A stretch of DNA of 64,000 nt from Gracilariopsis chorda (GCA_003194525.1 NBIV01000194.1:62001-126000), one strand, 5' to 3'; shown: positions 52,702 to 64,000, counted from the first letter of the stretch. Notes: a model not told the origin generated them from the letters alone. A program made the numbers and translations.

Positions 52702-53643
52702 TGTGGCGCAACGCTAAAGACGTGGAAATCGCGATGATGCTACTCATAGGAGTGCGACGCGGTTACCTTGACGCCTCTACCGTATAAGAGCTGGACCCGT
52801 ATGAGGTGATGCCAATGGGATGGTTAGTTGTGTGACGTTTTACCTAGAGTTTCACCTAGGAAGGTAGGAATCTAGAATGGATTGCAGGATGAGTGGACGC
52901 GTGTGAGCGTGTGTGACAGCACGGTGCTGTAGTGTTATGCATCACTTGGGTTTACCCCTCAGGGTGCCTGAGACTGGCCTGGTCACGTGCGTGGACCTGA
53001 GGAGGTTTGCACTATTGTAATTAATTATTTTAATTTATTTGGTAGTGTAACTACTTAGGTGAGCGCAACCTCATCGTCGCAAGCACTTAGTAAAGTTAAC
53101 CCGAGGCTTCGGTCATTAATAACTGTTCAGTTTGACCTGAGGTATCCGGTTCTGAATTGTGAGGTCGTTGCGCCGTGTACTACTGCTCGCAGAGGGTCAC
53201 CGTATTAGGTTCGCTCAATACACCCGCTTGGTAAACCTACAGATACTCTGTGTTATAGTTGTCGTGTGACATTTATGTACCGTGTGGTATTGGTATGGCC
53301 CCTGTAATGGGTAATTTTTCCGCTACATTCCATGCATTTGCACCCTCCGTCGGGTCTGTTTCCGCTTTCCAGACGACCCCCCCGGTGGTTTTTCTCCGCC
53401 CTCGGAAGGCAATTTTCACCATTTATAATCTAAATCACCGCATCGCGTGGCACACCGATCTCTGGGTTTACCCACTTTCTGGCTCCCATTCACATGTCTT
53501 TATTCACCTGTGTGGTCAATTCCAAATACCTACGGAGTTACGCTCCTATTACAGGTATATAGAGGGCTCTATCATTGGGTCTGCCTCCACAGGGGCCCCA
53601 GACACCTTGAGTGTGATACCCAACCCTCGGATTTTGCACTACA
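52702..53643 (+). repeat. Probable 3' LTR of a second gypsy-like element
   Basis: 942 bp beginning TGTGGCGCAA and ending TTTTGCACTACA. The tips are imperfect inverted repeats and resemble the tips of the chromovirus LTR (TGTAGTGCAAT). It contains an A/T-rich patch near 53020-53050. An ORF at 53259-53648 inside it is taken as chance. There is no second copy in the window, so edges rest on TG...CA and PPT position. Confidence 0.5.
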
Positions 53644-55200
53644 AATAATATTGTTAAGGCATTGTACAATCATCAGGGAGTAGATCTAGAATTGTAAATC
53701 TTTGAAAAAACAAATAAGAAGCACCAGTATCAACGTTTTGTCTTCATTTTGCGAAGAAACAATTGCAGATCATCTTGTTCTCTGTACTACATCGAATACA
53801 ACCTTCTTTTCAGGCTCTGAATTCGTTCTTGAAGCAGAACCCATCATTCTAAACCTGTGTAATAAAAAGCTCCTGTGTACTGCTGCACATGTATTGGTAT
53901 TTTTTCGGGGTTTCACCACTGATTTGCAGCAAAATTTGGAAAGATATTTTGGCAGTTGTAAATGGGACAGTGAAACCGAAACATCTTTTTTCGGGCATTC
54001 TGGTTTTGAAGTAATACTCTTGTTAGCAAGTACACGCAAATTATCATTAAAGCAGATGAATAAACCTTTCGAAAATGGGCATGGAAGATTAAAGAAGCAA
54101 TTTAAAAGTTACATATAGTAAGTTTTGAGACATGTTCTACTTTTTACTATACATTTTTGTGTACGAACCAATTTTTCCAAGATAAATTTGAACAATCACG
54201 TTATATCCGAGTGATAAACATCTTGAAGCTATATGTCTATTGATAGAGTAGGTTTTGCGATTAATGAACTACGGCTTTTAGCAAGAAGTGTTACTCACAA
54301 AAATTTTAATCAGCTGGACTTCGGTACGAAATTGATGTTTCGATCGCAACTGGAAATATCTTGTGGGCTACTCGACCTCTTCCTTGCTGTTCTCATACAG
54401 ATCTTTGCAATTTCTGAAAAGACCTTAAGCACACATTATTTGAAAATAAAATAGTTTGTGATTAAGGGTATCAAGATGATGTTTTTTTGAACAAAAGTCA
54501 TATTCCGTCACAATATAGGTATATTTTGACTCGGCAACGAACTAAAGACGAATTAATGAACTCGATAATCAAATGTTCTATTCTGTTGAGCTATGGATAT
54601 CGCCACAAAATTTCATGGCACAATTACCGCTTCTTTGCTGTTTTGAATATTGTTGTTTTTGGTTTTTTTTTTACGGGGAACCAGTATTTTACGGAAAAAA
54701 AAATCTTTTTATTTTCCAATGTGCATTTAGAGAGAAGTTTATTGACATACACAATAAAATAGTGGCAAAGCTGTGTACTAAATAAAACATTATGAAGTAG
54801 TGCACAGTATGCTACAAGACAAATAAACACTATTTTACTTAATTGCAGCTATGTTTTGTTAGCATTCACCATACTTCTAATTTGTAACCAGATCCCAGCA
54901 AGTCAGTATCTTTTTTAGAAAAGATTCTTCCAAGAAAAGCATGCAACCAGTAAGATTAGTAGACACAATAACTTTTTAGTTCTGTTTAATGAATTCCCGC
55001 ACCCCCCGCGCTTCGCCCTCCTTTCCCCTTTGCTTGCTCCTCTTTGTTACACTTGCCAGGTGCTCTTCAAATCACGTCCCTCCACGAATTATAACAGTTA
55101 AGGAAATTTGCTCGTTTCAGCCGCAGTACCGTCCACGATGAATTTAATAATCGCATTCACTGTTGCGATACTGCGGTCGTATCGTATCTTGTTCGATCAA
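53644..55200. other. A/T-rich stretch without a recognised gene
   Basis: Composition falls sharply toward A/T. The longest frame, 53702-54118 (139 codons from ATG 53702), is rich in Leu, Phe and Ser and unrecognised; it may be chance or an orphan gene. 54480-54840 has many homopolymer runs. 54990-55080 is C/T-rich. Confidence 0.35.
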
Positions 55201-55314
55201 CATCATGGCGTCCGCATCAACGCCACACGCATTGGTGACAACGCCTTCCGGCACGAATGGCGAAGAAAACAGCTACATTCTTCAACCTCCGTCATCCGTC
55301 GCCTTTTAGGTTAA

Positions 55315-56590
55315 TCACCCTCGCCTGCTTTCTACCACGCCTAAAGCGATTGGAGTGTTCTTGCGTCACTATGACCAGTATTTTAAGGAAGTCACAACTC
55401 GAGCACTTCAACTGGCAGTTGTCGACTCAACGACAACAGAGCCGGTTCGCCCGGTCAATTTATCGCACTGCGTCGACGCAGAATAGCTCCAGTCTTCAAT
55501 TGATCTAGACTACATCTCTGGAGTTACAAAATCGAGCCTACCACACTTGCACACAAGTACAAACTCTTTCTGCGCCGCAACCTCGCACAACTGTGCCTAC
55601 AAGCGCGGAGTTTATTCCTCGACAACGCGATGAAACTAAGTGCATGCGTCGTCCACATTCTCTCCTCTCCCACAAACACTTCGTTTGAATCGCACAGCTC
55701 TACATGTACAATTCTATATGAAAATATAAACGCGCCAACGTCGGCCATGGCCGACCGATAAGTGATAACGAATACATTACATCAGGCAAGTTGAACTTAG
55801 AACACGCTTAGCTGAACTGCATTTCATCCCCAAGAACAGTGCTACCGTTTTGCACTTCCTATCATTCATTTTCAACACAAGCCTCAACGGATTTCATCAC
55901 TGCACCACCTCTGCCGTTATGCATGCTCTCTCTGCAACAAAATTTTTCACCTAAGACATTCGTTTCATTCCAAACATATCACTCTTGACGCTACTTCTCA
56001 TCTTTTTGAGGCACATTTCAAGCTTCATTAGGACGTTTTCCTTTACGATGAGGCCATGCACTCTGTAAAGCTTGCCATCGAGTATATGTGGTACCTACAG
56101 AACGCCCCATCGTGGGTTAAAGAAGATTTACCCCACCCTACCAAAACACTGCTGCCGGGTATGAAATCCATCACTACCAATTCCACCCCTCCAGGTGAGT
56201 TTTTATGAAAGCAGAACTCACTAAAACAACCGCACACCCCCCTACGCCTACCGCGCCTCAGCGAATCGAGGAGGTTCAAAAACTAAACCAACTTTTCCTA
56301 AAAGGTGTGCCACTTATGCAGTGTCACACATCTGGATATCTCTTTCTCCTGGACCCACCACAGAATTCGTTTTAGCGCCGTACAGCTTACGGACCATCTG
56401 AAACTCAAAAATGGCATGATGCACGCCACGAACGCTCTAATCGGCTTCACGTAGAACTTGGCTTTGTCAATTATCTCACGCACAAGCCACACCGTCGTTG
56501 AGATGATGACAGATAATTTCGATGCGATGTACTGCGACGCGACCTTAAGAAGCTAAATCGATTTGTTCTTACAACCATCTGTATGCCCAC
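55315..56590 (+). pseudogene. Degraded retroelement gag-like sequence
   Basis: The frame near 55330-55530 reads TPKAIGVFLRHYDQYFKEVT, LQLAV, EPVRPVNLSHCVDAE, then a TAG, then SSIDLDYISGVTKS. This resembles the N-terminal Gag region (AIGxFLRxYDQYxxEV, then CVDxEWLES) seen in retroelements of oomycetes and some algae. Beyond it only weak coding character remains (WVKEDLPHPTKTLLPG near 56110). No RT follows. Confidence 0.4.
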
Positions 56591-59290
56591 CGAGCGAGTT
56601 GTGCATCGCGTGGAATATATGATTCCAAAGGATGAAGGTTCGGTTCTTGAACCTATAGAATTAATTCAAAATAAACCGTTCCACTTGGTGAGGTTGGACA
56701 CATCGTTCCTCTGTATCAAGAGATGGGGGTCCCTGTGGACGAACGTACGATAAGTAGTCCGTGACGAAGAACTGGTCCAACCTCTTCCACGAGCGTTGCA
56801 ATGCATGTTTCACTGTCGAATTGTTTGTACAAAAGTTGTATGAAACGCTTAGTACCGGATGCACCAGGAGGAAGCAATAGTGGGACTCTGGTCCCGGATA
56901 AGATTGGGTGCAACAATACACACGGAGGCCCTTTAAGAGCTGCGTGTAGGGTAGTAAAGAAGGAACTTTGAGCCTAGCTCTCAAAAGAGCTGATTATGCG
57001 GTAATTCAAACAAATTAGTTGATGGACTGTAGTACTGTTGTTGGATGAACGTCGGACATCGTGTGGAGGTTCATAATCGCGTGCACGGTGGGAGGGGGTT
57101 CTATGTATATACAACAATGGGCGGCACAACTCTGCCGGGAGCTTGGTGTAGCTCCGGAAGATTGGGGCGTTTATATAGGGATACTACGCGACCTTTAGGC
57201 TACTGAATACGCACGGAACACGTATGAATTGCTTCCCGTGGAGTTACTTATACGTGTTTTCGGTTCTTCCGCCGTCTGGAAGTCGTACGTTATTCACAAC
57301 TGTAGATGTTAGAATGATGATCATGCTGATAGTTGTTTTTAATGATTTTTTCTACAGCTGTGGATAACCCCTGGTACCTGTACAAATATCTAGAGACCAC
57401 TCACTTTCATTCTCTTACAGAAAAGGTGCTGCCCAACAATTTGGTAAACCGTGTGCTACCTCTCCTTATCTGTTCATAAGTTGCCAGATATCATGCACAT
57501 GTCGGTCGCCCTCTCCAAAGCCCAGTAATACTCTCCGGTCTTTCCAGAATCTTGACAGAATGAGTCACTTTATTCTAAAAGAGAGCAGGTGAGCCGATTT
57601 TATTTGGGTACAGCCCTATAGATATACATTGACATTCGTAAATGCTCGAGCTGTTCAAACCTGAGGTGTCCATGCAGGATTTTAAATCGTACGTGAACTC
57701 CAATTCTTGCCAGACATGACTGCTGGATGCATAATAACAATATATGTAATTGATGAGGAATGAGAGTTCTTCAAATTGGATACCATACTTGAAGGTAATA
57801 CACAGTCTGCCATCGAAGAATTACTAAAGGCACTTGACAAACACTGCTATGTAAAAACAGAGCCTCTACAAAATCCAAGCCCGTTCCAGGCGATCCCTAT
57901 CTAGAGAGGGCTTCTTTTTATTGTGAAATCAAGGGAACAACGGCGACAATAGATGCTTGTGTAACACTGATCACGAAAGTACGGGAAACTGGTTTGCAAA
58001 GTCGTGGGGTTCCTCTCTTTCGGGGACCTCCATGATCTTTACGTCTTTATAGAAAAATACAAACTGGCTTGAAGACACAACAGATCCAAGAGTTGTGACG
58101 TCCAATGGCTAGAACATTCTAACCAATTCAAATAAATAGACTAGCTTGTGCCATAGACGTAACCCTATTGTCTTCAACTAGCTTGTAGTGTTACAGCTCG
58201 CACATGTATAGGTTGAATGACATGATTAAAGTGCAATATCATCTTCTGGTAGCGCCAAAGAGAAATTTTTACTAGGACTTCAGCGGTGGCACAAGCTTCT
58301 GCCAGTAAAGAACGATCAGATTTGAGAAGAATGAAACTATGACGCCTTTTTTTTATGACGGAAGATTGACTCCAGTACAATTGTCCGTGCTAAAGTGGAG
58401 GAGCGACGGGCTCCCATCAAAGGAACTGTGTGCTTCTGATGAAAGAAACTGTTGCAGAGATATTATCATACTTGTACAATCTTCTTGGAGATTTTGGCTC
58501 ATGCCAAATGGAATGTTTGCAGGATTTATAAATACTTCAAATCCATTAGACTCAACAGGTCGAAGTCTGCAAGATCAGTTGGGGTTTGAGTATCCTTCAA
58601 CTCTTTCAGAATGTGAATCTTAATTTATTTAGACCCTTTTATAAGAAAAGAGTCCGGTATAGAACAAGTTGAAACGATACCATCTTGCTAGCCACAAAAA
58701 CAGCAGCACTACTATCGATACTTAAACCAAGCAGGGTCAACTTTCTTCATTCCAGAAGCATAGAAGTATATACTGATTATTTGATGCAGCGTATACACTT
58801 GGGGTTGCATAGTATTGCCTGTTGAAATATTTGAGCCTCATCTTGGGATGTAGGGTGTTCTCTGCAGTAGTAACTTTTTTAAGGGAGTACCAAAAGAAAC
58901 AGGTTGACAATGCCTTCAGCCTTCATTGACTTTTCATATCTTTGGAACCAGTTCGTGTAACTTGTGGGAAGCTTTGTCTAAACTATGAAGGTGAAATCAT
59001 CGGAGATTCGATCATATGCACACACATGCTTCGAATTTAGCTCTCTTCTCAAGAGCAGGCCGCGCTCGATGTGAGAAGACCGAAAATCATGCTGAAAATG
59101 AAGTGCTGATTTCAAGAACATAACACAAGTCAACAAAATAATTGCGGTGACACAAATAGATTCACGGCATCAAAATAGATTATTTCCTTAAGAACCATTC
59201 ATTCACAACTTTCTAAACGGTGACCAAAGAAAAAGTCTTATACAACTCATACAGAGTGCAGTGCAAAATAGAACTTAAGAAAGCCTAAGT
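56591..59290. other. No recognisable gene
   Basis: A frame at 58339-58623 (95 codons from ATG 58339) is open but has no known motif. 57770-57900 reads LEGNTQSAIEELLKALDKH in one frame and then stops. Otherwise scattered stops on both strands. Confidence 0.35.
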
Positions 59291-60091
59291 ATGCAGTCAC
59301 GAAACAATTCTGGCTCAAATGGTCCGCAACGTCATTACTCAAGCGGCAGCAGGCATCAAAAGAGAAAAGGAAACCAAAGCCAACAAAATCGTCCTACAAA
59401 TGAAGAATTAGAGGTTGCCGAAACTCTGGCTAACATGCCTCACGGCCGCAAGCCCTCTCGAAGCAAACCTTGCGCAATAGGTTCGTTCCCGGGTAGCCAG
59501 AATTTAAATCAAAGATTCCACGACAAAGAAAAATCAGATGCGGCTCAAATTCTTCTCACCATGAAAAATCGTGCTTCGTTCACAGCATGGGGTGCGCCAG
59601 GATCCATGCAAGATCCCGCAACTAGAGATGGGTTGTCCAAATCCAAGATAGTCCCAGTTTTGCCACCTGCGGCTTCGTCTGCCGGTAGACCGTCTCAACC
59701 TCGATCTTCAGTGGACGAACTAAAAGCAAAAGCACAATGCGAACCTCGGTCTCGGGATGAACGTCTACGGAGTCTGAAATGTAAGAAGTGCTCACGGCAA
59801 GTGCAAACTCGGGAAGCACTTTACGCTCATCAACGCGAATGTACAGTGGAGCTCCGATGCCAAAAGTGCAACTTCAAAGCAGCGTCCAAGCTTTTTCTAG
59901 CTCGTCACCAAAAATCGCATAGCTTGAAAAGTTGCCCGCATTGTCGCTTCAAAACTGAAAGCACGAAAACGCTTTGGAACCATGTTGCAAGAAATCATAA
60001 TCCACAAGTCACTCGCCGTATTTGCCACCAAAGCTACTCCAGAGAAAGTTCACTCGCCACTCATGTACGAGACAAACATCCGTCGAAATGA
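59291..60091 (+). CDS. C2H2-type zinc-finger protein, 266 aa
   Basis: ATG 59291 to a stop at 60091, single exon. Residues 1-60 are basic and low-complexity (RHQKRKGNQSQQNRP), suggesting nuclear, nucleic-acid-related function. The C-terminal third holds four finger-like units. CKKCSRQVQTREALYAHQREC has Cys as its last ligand. CQKCNFKAASKLFLARHQKSH is classical. CPHCRFKTESTKTLWNHVARNH has a 4-residue His spacer. The fourth (CHQSYSRESSLATHVRDKH) lacks the first Cys. Such fingers bind DNA or RNA; the target is unknown. The frame looks intact and is not in an obvious transposon, so it is probably a host gene. Confidence 0.7.
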   Translation: MQSRNNSGSNGPQRHYSSGSRHQKRKGNQSQQNRPTNEELEVAETLANMPHGRKPSRSKPCAIGSFPGSQNLNQRFHDKEKSDAAQILLTMKNRASFTAWGAPGSMQDPATRDGLSKSKIVPVLPPAASSAGRPSQPRSSVDELKAKAQCEPRSRDERLRSLKCKKCSRQVQTREALYAHQRECTVELRCQKCNFKAASKLFLARHQKSHSLKSCPHCRFKTESTKTLWNHVARNHNPQVTRRICHQSYSRESSLATHVRDKHPSK

Positions 60092-61086
60092 GTTCCATAC
60101 GCTCCTTCTCAATGCCGCAGTCTTATATCTTAGCACTCATACATACTCCAAGCTTTCGAGTTGGTAGTATTTCAGGATTTTATCGACCTTCTGACTATTC
60201 TTGTTGAAAGTACTGGCGAGTTCCTTGCTCTCTCAACGTTCAGAGCCAGATTCCAAAATTTTAGATTTGAAATAAAAGCTAATGTTTCACATAATGTATA
60301 TACCGGAAAACCTCTTATGTACGAAACACTCATAATAAGGAAAGAATATATCGATGAAAGATTAAGTGCAAGTACTAGGCTTCTACCACTAGAAGTGGCG
60401 TTAGTTTCGTTCTTAAGCTTGGCAGGCCTATTCTCTAGCCAAAGAACTTTCCTTTCTGTTTAGACTTGCTGTGAAGCCGACGGAGGGAGGCGCTTGAGTT
60501 CAATCAGACACCTGCCGGTTCTTCTTGACTTTACTGGGCATACGGCAAGCGCGTAAATAGTGCTTCGGTGCCTCTCCTACTACATAAATTCTTAGTGCAC
60601 AACATAGTAACACGTACACTAATCCTGAACACGTATACCAATGCTAGAAGAAAACAGCTATAGTTCCATTAGCACCAAACTCACGTACAAGTACGAATTC
60701 ATCAGCACTACGATCCAAAGTGGCATTACCTGCTGAGTGATCCATCGAAAACTACAAATCACTCTACGTAGTTCAGAAGTTCAGAAGTGTAGACAGCAAA
60801 GCCGTGCAGAGGTCACGTCATGTCTATTGTGAACCGTGTCACGGTAGGTGTCACGAATCCAAAAAGTCAGAAACGTATGATGTCAGTCTCCTCATTAGCC
60901 TTAGAAACTAAAATCAAGTATTATCCGCAGATTGAACAGTACCCGGTATTCTGGTTTGCAATACGAAACATCGTCAAGCGTATGACTACCCACACACTCT
61001 TCAGCAACCTGTGTTTGTAGTAGAACCTTTGTGATACTCTGCAACGTTCTCCTCTCCTTTCTTGGCGAGTTACCATTTCTCTATAT
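60092..61086. other. No recognisable gene
   Basis: Short open frames (60161-60463, 60820-61020) show no motif. This would hold the 3' region of the zinc-finger gene and the promoter of the RING gene. Confidence 0.35.
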
Positions 61087-61167
61087 TTCACTCGCCACTC
61101 ATCACTCTATCTTTTCACTCGCCACTCATCACTCTATCTTTTCATTCGCTGCTTATCACTCTATTTT
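61087..61167 (+). repeat. 27-bp tandem repeat, three copies
   Basis: Units at 61087-61113, 61114-61140 and 61141-61167. The first two are identical and the third differs at a few bases (ATTCGCTGCTTATC). It is pyrimidine-rich (core ACTCGCCACTCATCACTCTA) and ends 23 bp before the RING gene's ATG, so it is probably its 5' leader or promoter. Confidence 0.85.
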
Positions 61168-61190
61168 TCTGTAATCCCGTTACCGATAGT

Positions 61191-61595
61191 ATGCTTTTTC
61201 AACCTCTGCAAATCACCCAACCAAAACACTGTATGATATGTCTTGAAAAGCTGAAAGAAGAAGTAACTGAGCTGTATTGCAAACATTTGTATCACAATAA
61301 ATGCCTTCAGCCATTTTACAACCCACCACCTGTTCATACTACTAGGACGAATCGCAATGGTGATCCAGTGGAATTTTATGAAATTCCGCCGCCAGGAACA
61401 TTTCCTTGTTGCAGAGAAAAGATTGATGAAACAAAGTGGATAACGTGGTCTACGTATTCGAACAAAAAAGCGGAAATCGATCTAGAACTGTTATCAGAGC
61501 AGGAACGAAAACTTGCCTTGAAGCGTTGCAAAAGAAATGCGAAGCGTAGAGAGAGAAATATGCGGAAGATTGGTGTTCAGGAGATGAATCATTGA
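61191..61595 (+). CDS. RING-finger-like protein, 134 aa
   Basis: ATG 61191 is chosen over an upstream TTG frame that only translates the tandem repeat. Near the N-terminus is a RING-type zinc-binding domain: CMICLEKLKEE ... ELYCKHLYHNKC ... FPCCREKI, with ligands in the order C-x2-C, C-x-H-x2-H-x2-C, C-C. The CxxCR end replaces the usual CPxCR. RING proteins are usually E3 ubiquitin ligases. An unusual 25-residue Pro-rich loop (NPPPVHTTRTNRNGD) is inserted before the last pair. The C-terminus is a highly basic, helical segment (LALKRCKRNAKRRERNMRK), possibly nuclear or RNA-binding. The frame is intact. Confidence 0.65.
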   Translation: MLFQPLQITQPKHCMICLEKLKEEVTELYCKHLYHNKCLQPFYNPPPVHTTRTNRNGDPVEFYEIPPPGTFPCCREKIDETKWITWSTYSNKKAEIDLELLSEQERKLALKRCKRNAKRRERNMRKIGVQEMNH

Positions 61596-62472
61596 GAAGA
61601 ATGAGAAGTGCATTCGCTTCAACTAAAATGAAATCTGTGAAGTCTCAGCGAGTCCCTGCAACAACGGGGGTATACCTTTACAAGGACTGTTCTTCTGTAG
61701 GGTCGATACTCGCCCCTTTCTCTGCAGCTAACGCGTCAAACTTGTTGATAAAGAAAACAAATGGTCGCAAATCTGGTTCAGTCCCGGGGCTGGAGCTTTG
61801 ATCACATATTGGATAGATCATAGTGATCTGACACGACCATCTTCGCTAGCTAGGAGGCTCCCCATAATTCTCAGCTGCGCCCACTCAACCCGGCATAGCC
61901 ATAGTGCCTGCGTGGCTGCAATTGATGTAACGAACTTACCTTTTTCTATGATGATGCGACGCAGACGGAATTTTGTAAACGTGACGCTCTTGGAAAACGA
62001 CAACCAACAGCGCGCTAACTCGTATTCTAGCAGAAAATCTTTCCTGTTTAGGTTTACTTTCGAACTCTGAACACAAGCAGATATGCGTCTGGTGCTAAGA
62101 GCTTGCTATTTCAAAACAAACTCTCATTTTCTTTCGTAAACAGATGGCTCATTCTCAATACTTGGTCAGCTTGTCCGACTTCAGTGACGACCAACAAGTC
62201 TCTTCACCTCTTCCAGAGCTTTGAAAACTTTTAGCCCGGCGTTCATCCGAATGCAAACGAAGCTCTTTGATCTTGTTACGGTTGTCATGAGCATTCCTGC
62301 TGTCCTCTCGAGCTTGTTTGGAAACGTGGCCAGCCGCAATCACAGTGTTTTTGCTCTCACTTTTCAGTCGCTCCACTTCATCCCGGAGTCCTGGGCATAT
62401 AGCGCACTCCGTTCCGTCCTTTTCAGCGCAGGTTTAATCGCTTGTGAGTTGCACCTCTGCTACTTCCGCATT
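61596..62472. other. No recognisable gene
   Basis: Open but unrecognised frames on both strands (61798-62070 plus; 62155-62376 minus). The latter is Lys/Arg/Glu-rich (SKQAREDSRNAHDNRNK) and might be a continuation of the minus-strand ORF to its right after a frame change. Confidence 0.3.
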
Positions 62473-62844
62473 TCAGTTCGCTTTTCTTGCCTTCGCCGCC
62501 AATCTGGTCAGGTTTCTCGATCCTCTGTACACCCTTTTCCCGTCTTGGATAGCGACCAATGCCAGACAACCAGATTCTGTTACAGCATCGATAATTAAAT
62601 TGCCATCCTTCTCGATATTCTCAATTTCCTGAGCACTCATCTTATTTCGCATCTGATCCATCGATTTGATATCGTCGTTTGTCACTATGACGTCCAACTC
62701 AATTGCAGGGATTTCATAAACCTCTAGATTCTCGATAAGAATGGCGTCAGTCAGACTGTTCACTTCCGTTTGCATTTTGTCCACCGCTATCACACTGTCC
62801 ATCACGTAGTCAAATCTGGTGCATATCCCGGCGTCAATCGTCAA
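62473..62844 (-). CDS. Unrecognised ORF, possibly broken
   Basis: 123 codons on the minus strand: an acidic stretch (IENLEVYEIPAIELDVIVTN), then IEKDGNLIIDAVTESGCLAL, then a basic end (NLTRLAAKARKAN). The frame looks coding (even composition, no low complexity), but I cannot name a family. It may extend into 62155-62376 by a frame change. Confidence 0.3.
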   Translation of the reverse strand: MTIDAGICTRFDYVMDSVIAVDKMQTEVNSLTDAILIENLEVYEIPAIELDVIVTNDDIKSMDQMRNKMSAQEIENIEKDGNLIIDAVTESGCLALVAIQDGKRVYRGSRNLTRLAAKARKAN

Positions 62845-63071
62845 ATGGAATCGGAACGGAGTCGTTTCGCTAGGTAGCGCGTTTTCTTTCGCCGTGTGTA
62901 AAGCACATCTGGATCGAGTTCACATTTGATATCTCATGCGGTCGCAACGATAGGATGGTTTGCAGGACCCAAGTAGATACATTCCACTACCTTCATGACG
63001 CATGAAAACTCCTGAAGATACCTTTTGTGAACACGGGCACGACTTCAACTAAGGTTATATTCACTGCGATC

Positions 63072-63350
63072 TTAAAACTTGGATTTGCTTTCCTTGATAG
63101 TTTTTTTCAAGTCCGCGTACGCTCTCGACTCGGCAGCAATAAAGATTCGTTCCAGAGGTTTTCTCAGCACGTTTTCCAAATAGTACCTATTTTCAATGGG
63201 CAAATTGTATTCCAAGACATAGAGAGGGTCCTCTGCTCGAGAGTGTACGCAGGCTCGTTCTGGGCGAATTGTGTGCTTAGGGTCGAGTACGGGTTTAGCG
63301 GAGTTCTGAACGGCGAGGGCTGGGGTGTTTGCGTTGGTTGTGTTGGGCAT
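63072..63350 (-). pseudogene. Probable DNA polymerase delta catalytic subunit fragment
   Basis: The minus-strand frame contains EDPLYVLEYNLPIENRYYLE followed by NVLRKPLERIF. This closely resembles the EDPxYVLExxxPIDTxYYLExQLxKPLLRIFEP segment near the C-terminus of POLD1. Flanking sequence does not continue the match, so only about 35 residues are secure. It is a gene relic or a captured exon. Confidence 0.5.
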
Positions 63351-64000
63351 GGCGTGGTTGGGCGATGGATGGGGAGTGAAGGAACGGAACCCAACGGCGA
63401 AGTTTGGGGTGAAGCGTGGAGATGACGGGGGGTGTCAGGAGGGCGGGTCGGGATGGCAAGTACACGTCTGTGCACGACGTGGTGCAGAACGAATGTGTAT
63501 AGCGACTCAAGATATCTGGCTCTACACTAGTAGATTAGGGGAAGGGCTAAACTACACTGCGTAGATAGTGTAGGCGAGTCAGCGCGCATTTGCACCAATA
63601 AAAAGAGAGAGTCAGCGGGCACGTGCCACGGCGAGCTGCACAAGTGCCCGTGCCACTTGAGATCTTACTGTAGCCAATAATATGCCCCTATTTTGGATTT
63701 CAACCAGTAGATCCGCAGAGTCAGAGCATTCCCTCTATCCCTGCTCTCTCCGGCCGCCAAGTCAGCACAACGTAAATATCATAATTTCCATTTGGTGCCA
63801 TCTTTGTGCAGACGGGTGAGCGTAGCCAAGGGAGAAGAGGCATAGGGAATCGTGATCGTGCTCCGCAAGCTTGATCTACGTCTGTTCAAACTCGACTGGA
63901 GAGAACTCTACAAAAACATCTCAGCCGGTTGTTCTCGGGTACTTGTGACAGCTTTTCGGTGAGCCTTCCGCCTGCGTCATGAGCTTCTGGCATAGGATCT
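63351..64000. other. No recognisable gene
   Basis: G/T-rich on the plus strand to 63480, then mixed sequence with no convincing ORF up to the end of the window. Confidence 0.35.

Noticed and set aside
53259-53648. 130-codon open frame
   Set aside because: Lies inside the probable LTR at 52702-53643 and has no motif; taken as chance.
55524-55748. Minus-strand small ORF
   Set aside because: Shadow within the gag-like remnant; no support.

Overview
The window is eukaryotic. It holds intron-poor relics of the host genes GCN1, an ADCK1-type ABC1 kinase and probably DNA polymerase delta, within a dense stack of class I and class II transposable elements. I see no ribosome-binding-site operons, CRISPR arrays or rRNA. 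The mixture (Ty3/gypsy chromovirus, several Ty1/copia lineages, hAT, piggyBac, pogo-like) and the mostly single-exon reading frames would fit a florideophyte red alga such as Chondrus. That assignment is an inference; the window has no diagnostic marker gene.

Layout: (1) 386-3089, a structurally complete hAT element with 19-bp inverted ends and an 8-bp target duplication. (2) 3172-7813, a decayed Ty1/copia element with very short LTRs. (3) 8161-8352, a stray chromodomain fragment, then a broken WD40-repeat gene (about 9262-10953). (4) About 12130-18232, a heavily decayed Ty3/gypsy chromovirus on the minus strand, split by a solo LTR (13933-14817, perfect 5-bp duplication) and abutting a copia RT/RNase H fragment (18365-19852). 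(5) 21388-25470, remnants of genes: an unrecognised one, the ABC1/ADCK kinase and the GCN1 fragment. (6) 26123-28062, a pogo/Tigger-like transposon relic, minus strand. (7) 29407-32231, a piggyBac element with an open 700-aa transposase, flanked by CTAG rather than TTAA, joined head-on to a 368-bp MITE sharing its ends. (8) 36221-40985, a probable LTR promoter, a C2H2-finger relic and a truncated copia element. (9) 40986-52400, an 11.4-kb chromovirus on the minus strand with about 98 percent identical LTRs, PBS and PPT. (10) 52401-53643, the 3' end of another LTR element. (11) 53644-64000, sparse sequence with two apparently intact small genes (a C2H2 zinc-finger protein and a RING-finger protein) and a likely POLD1 fragment.

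The most interesting unit is the 11.4-kb chromovirus. Between the end of pol and its 3' LTR it carries an intact 607-codon ORF on the opposite strand. That ORF starts only 35 bp from the LTR and matches no family I recognise. It is open even though gag and pol of the same copy carry lesions. The LTR holds a perfectly palindromic TATA element that could in principle fire both ways, giving gag-pol from one LTR and the antisense gene from the other.

All family calls come from motifs read by eye. No database search was run, and edges of decayed elements are approximate.
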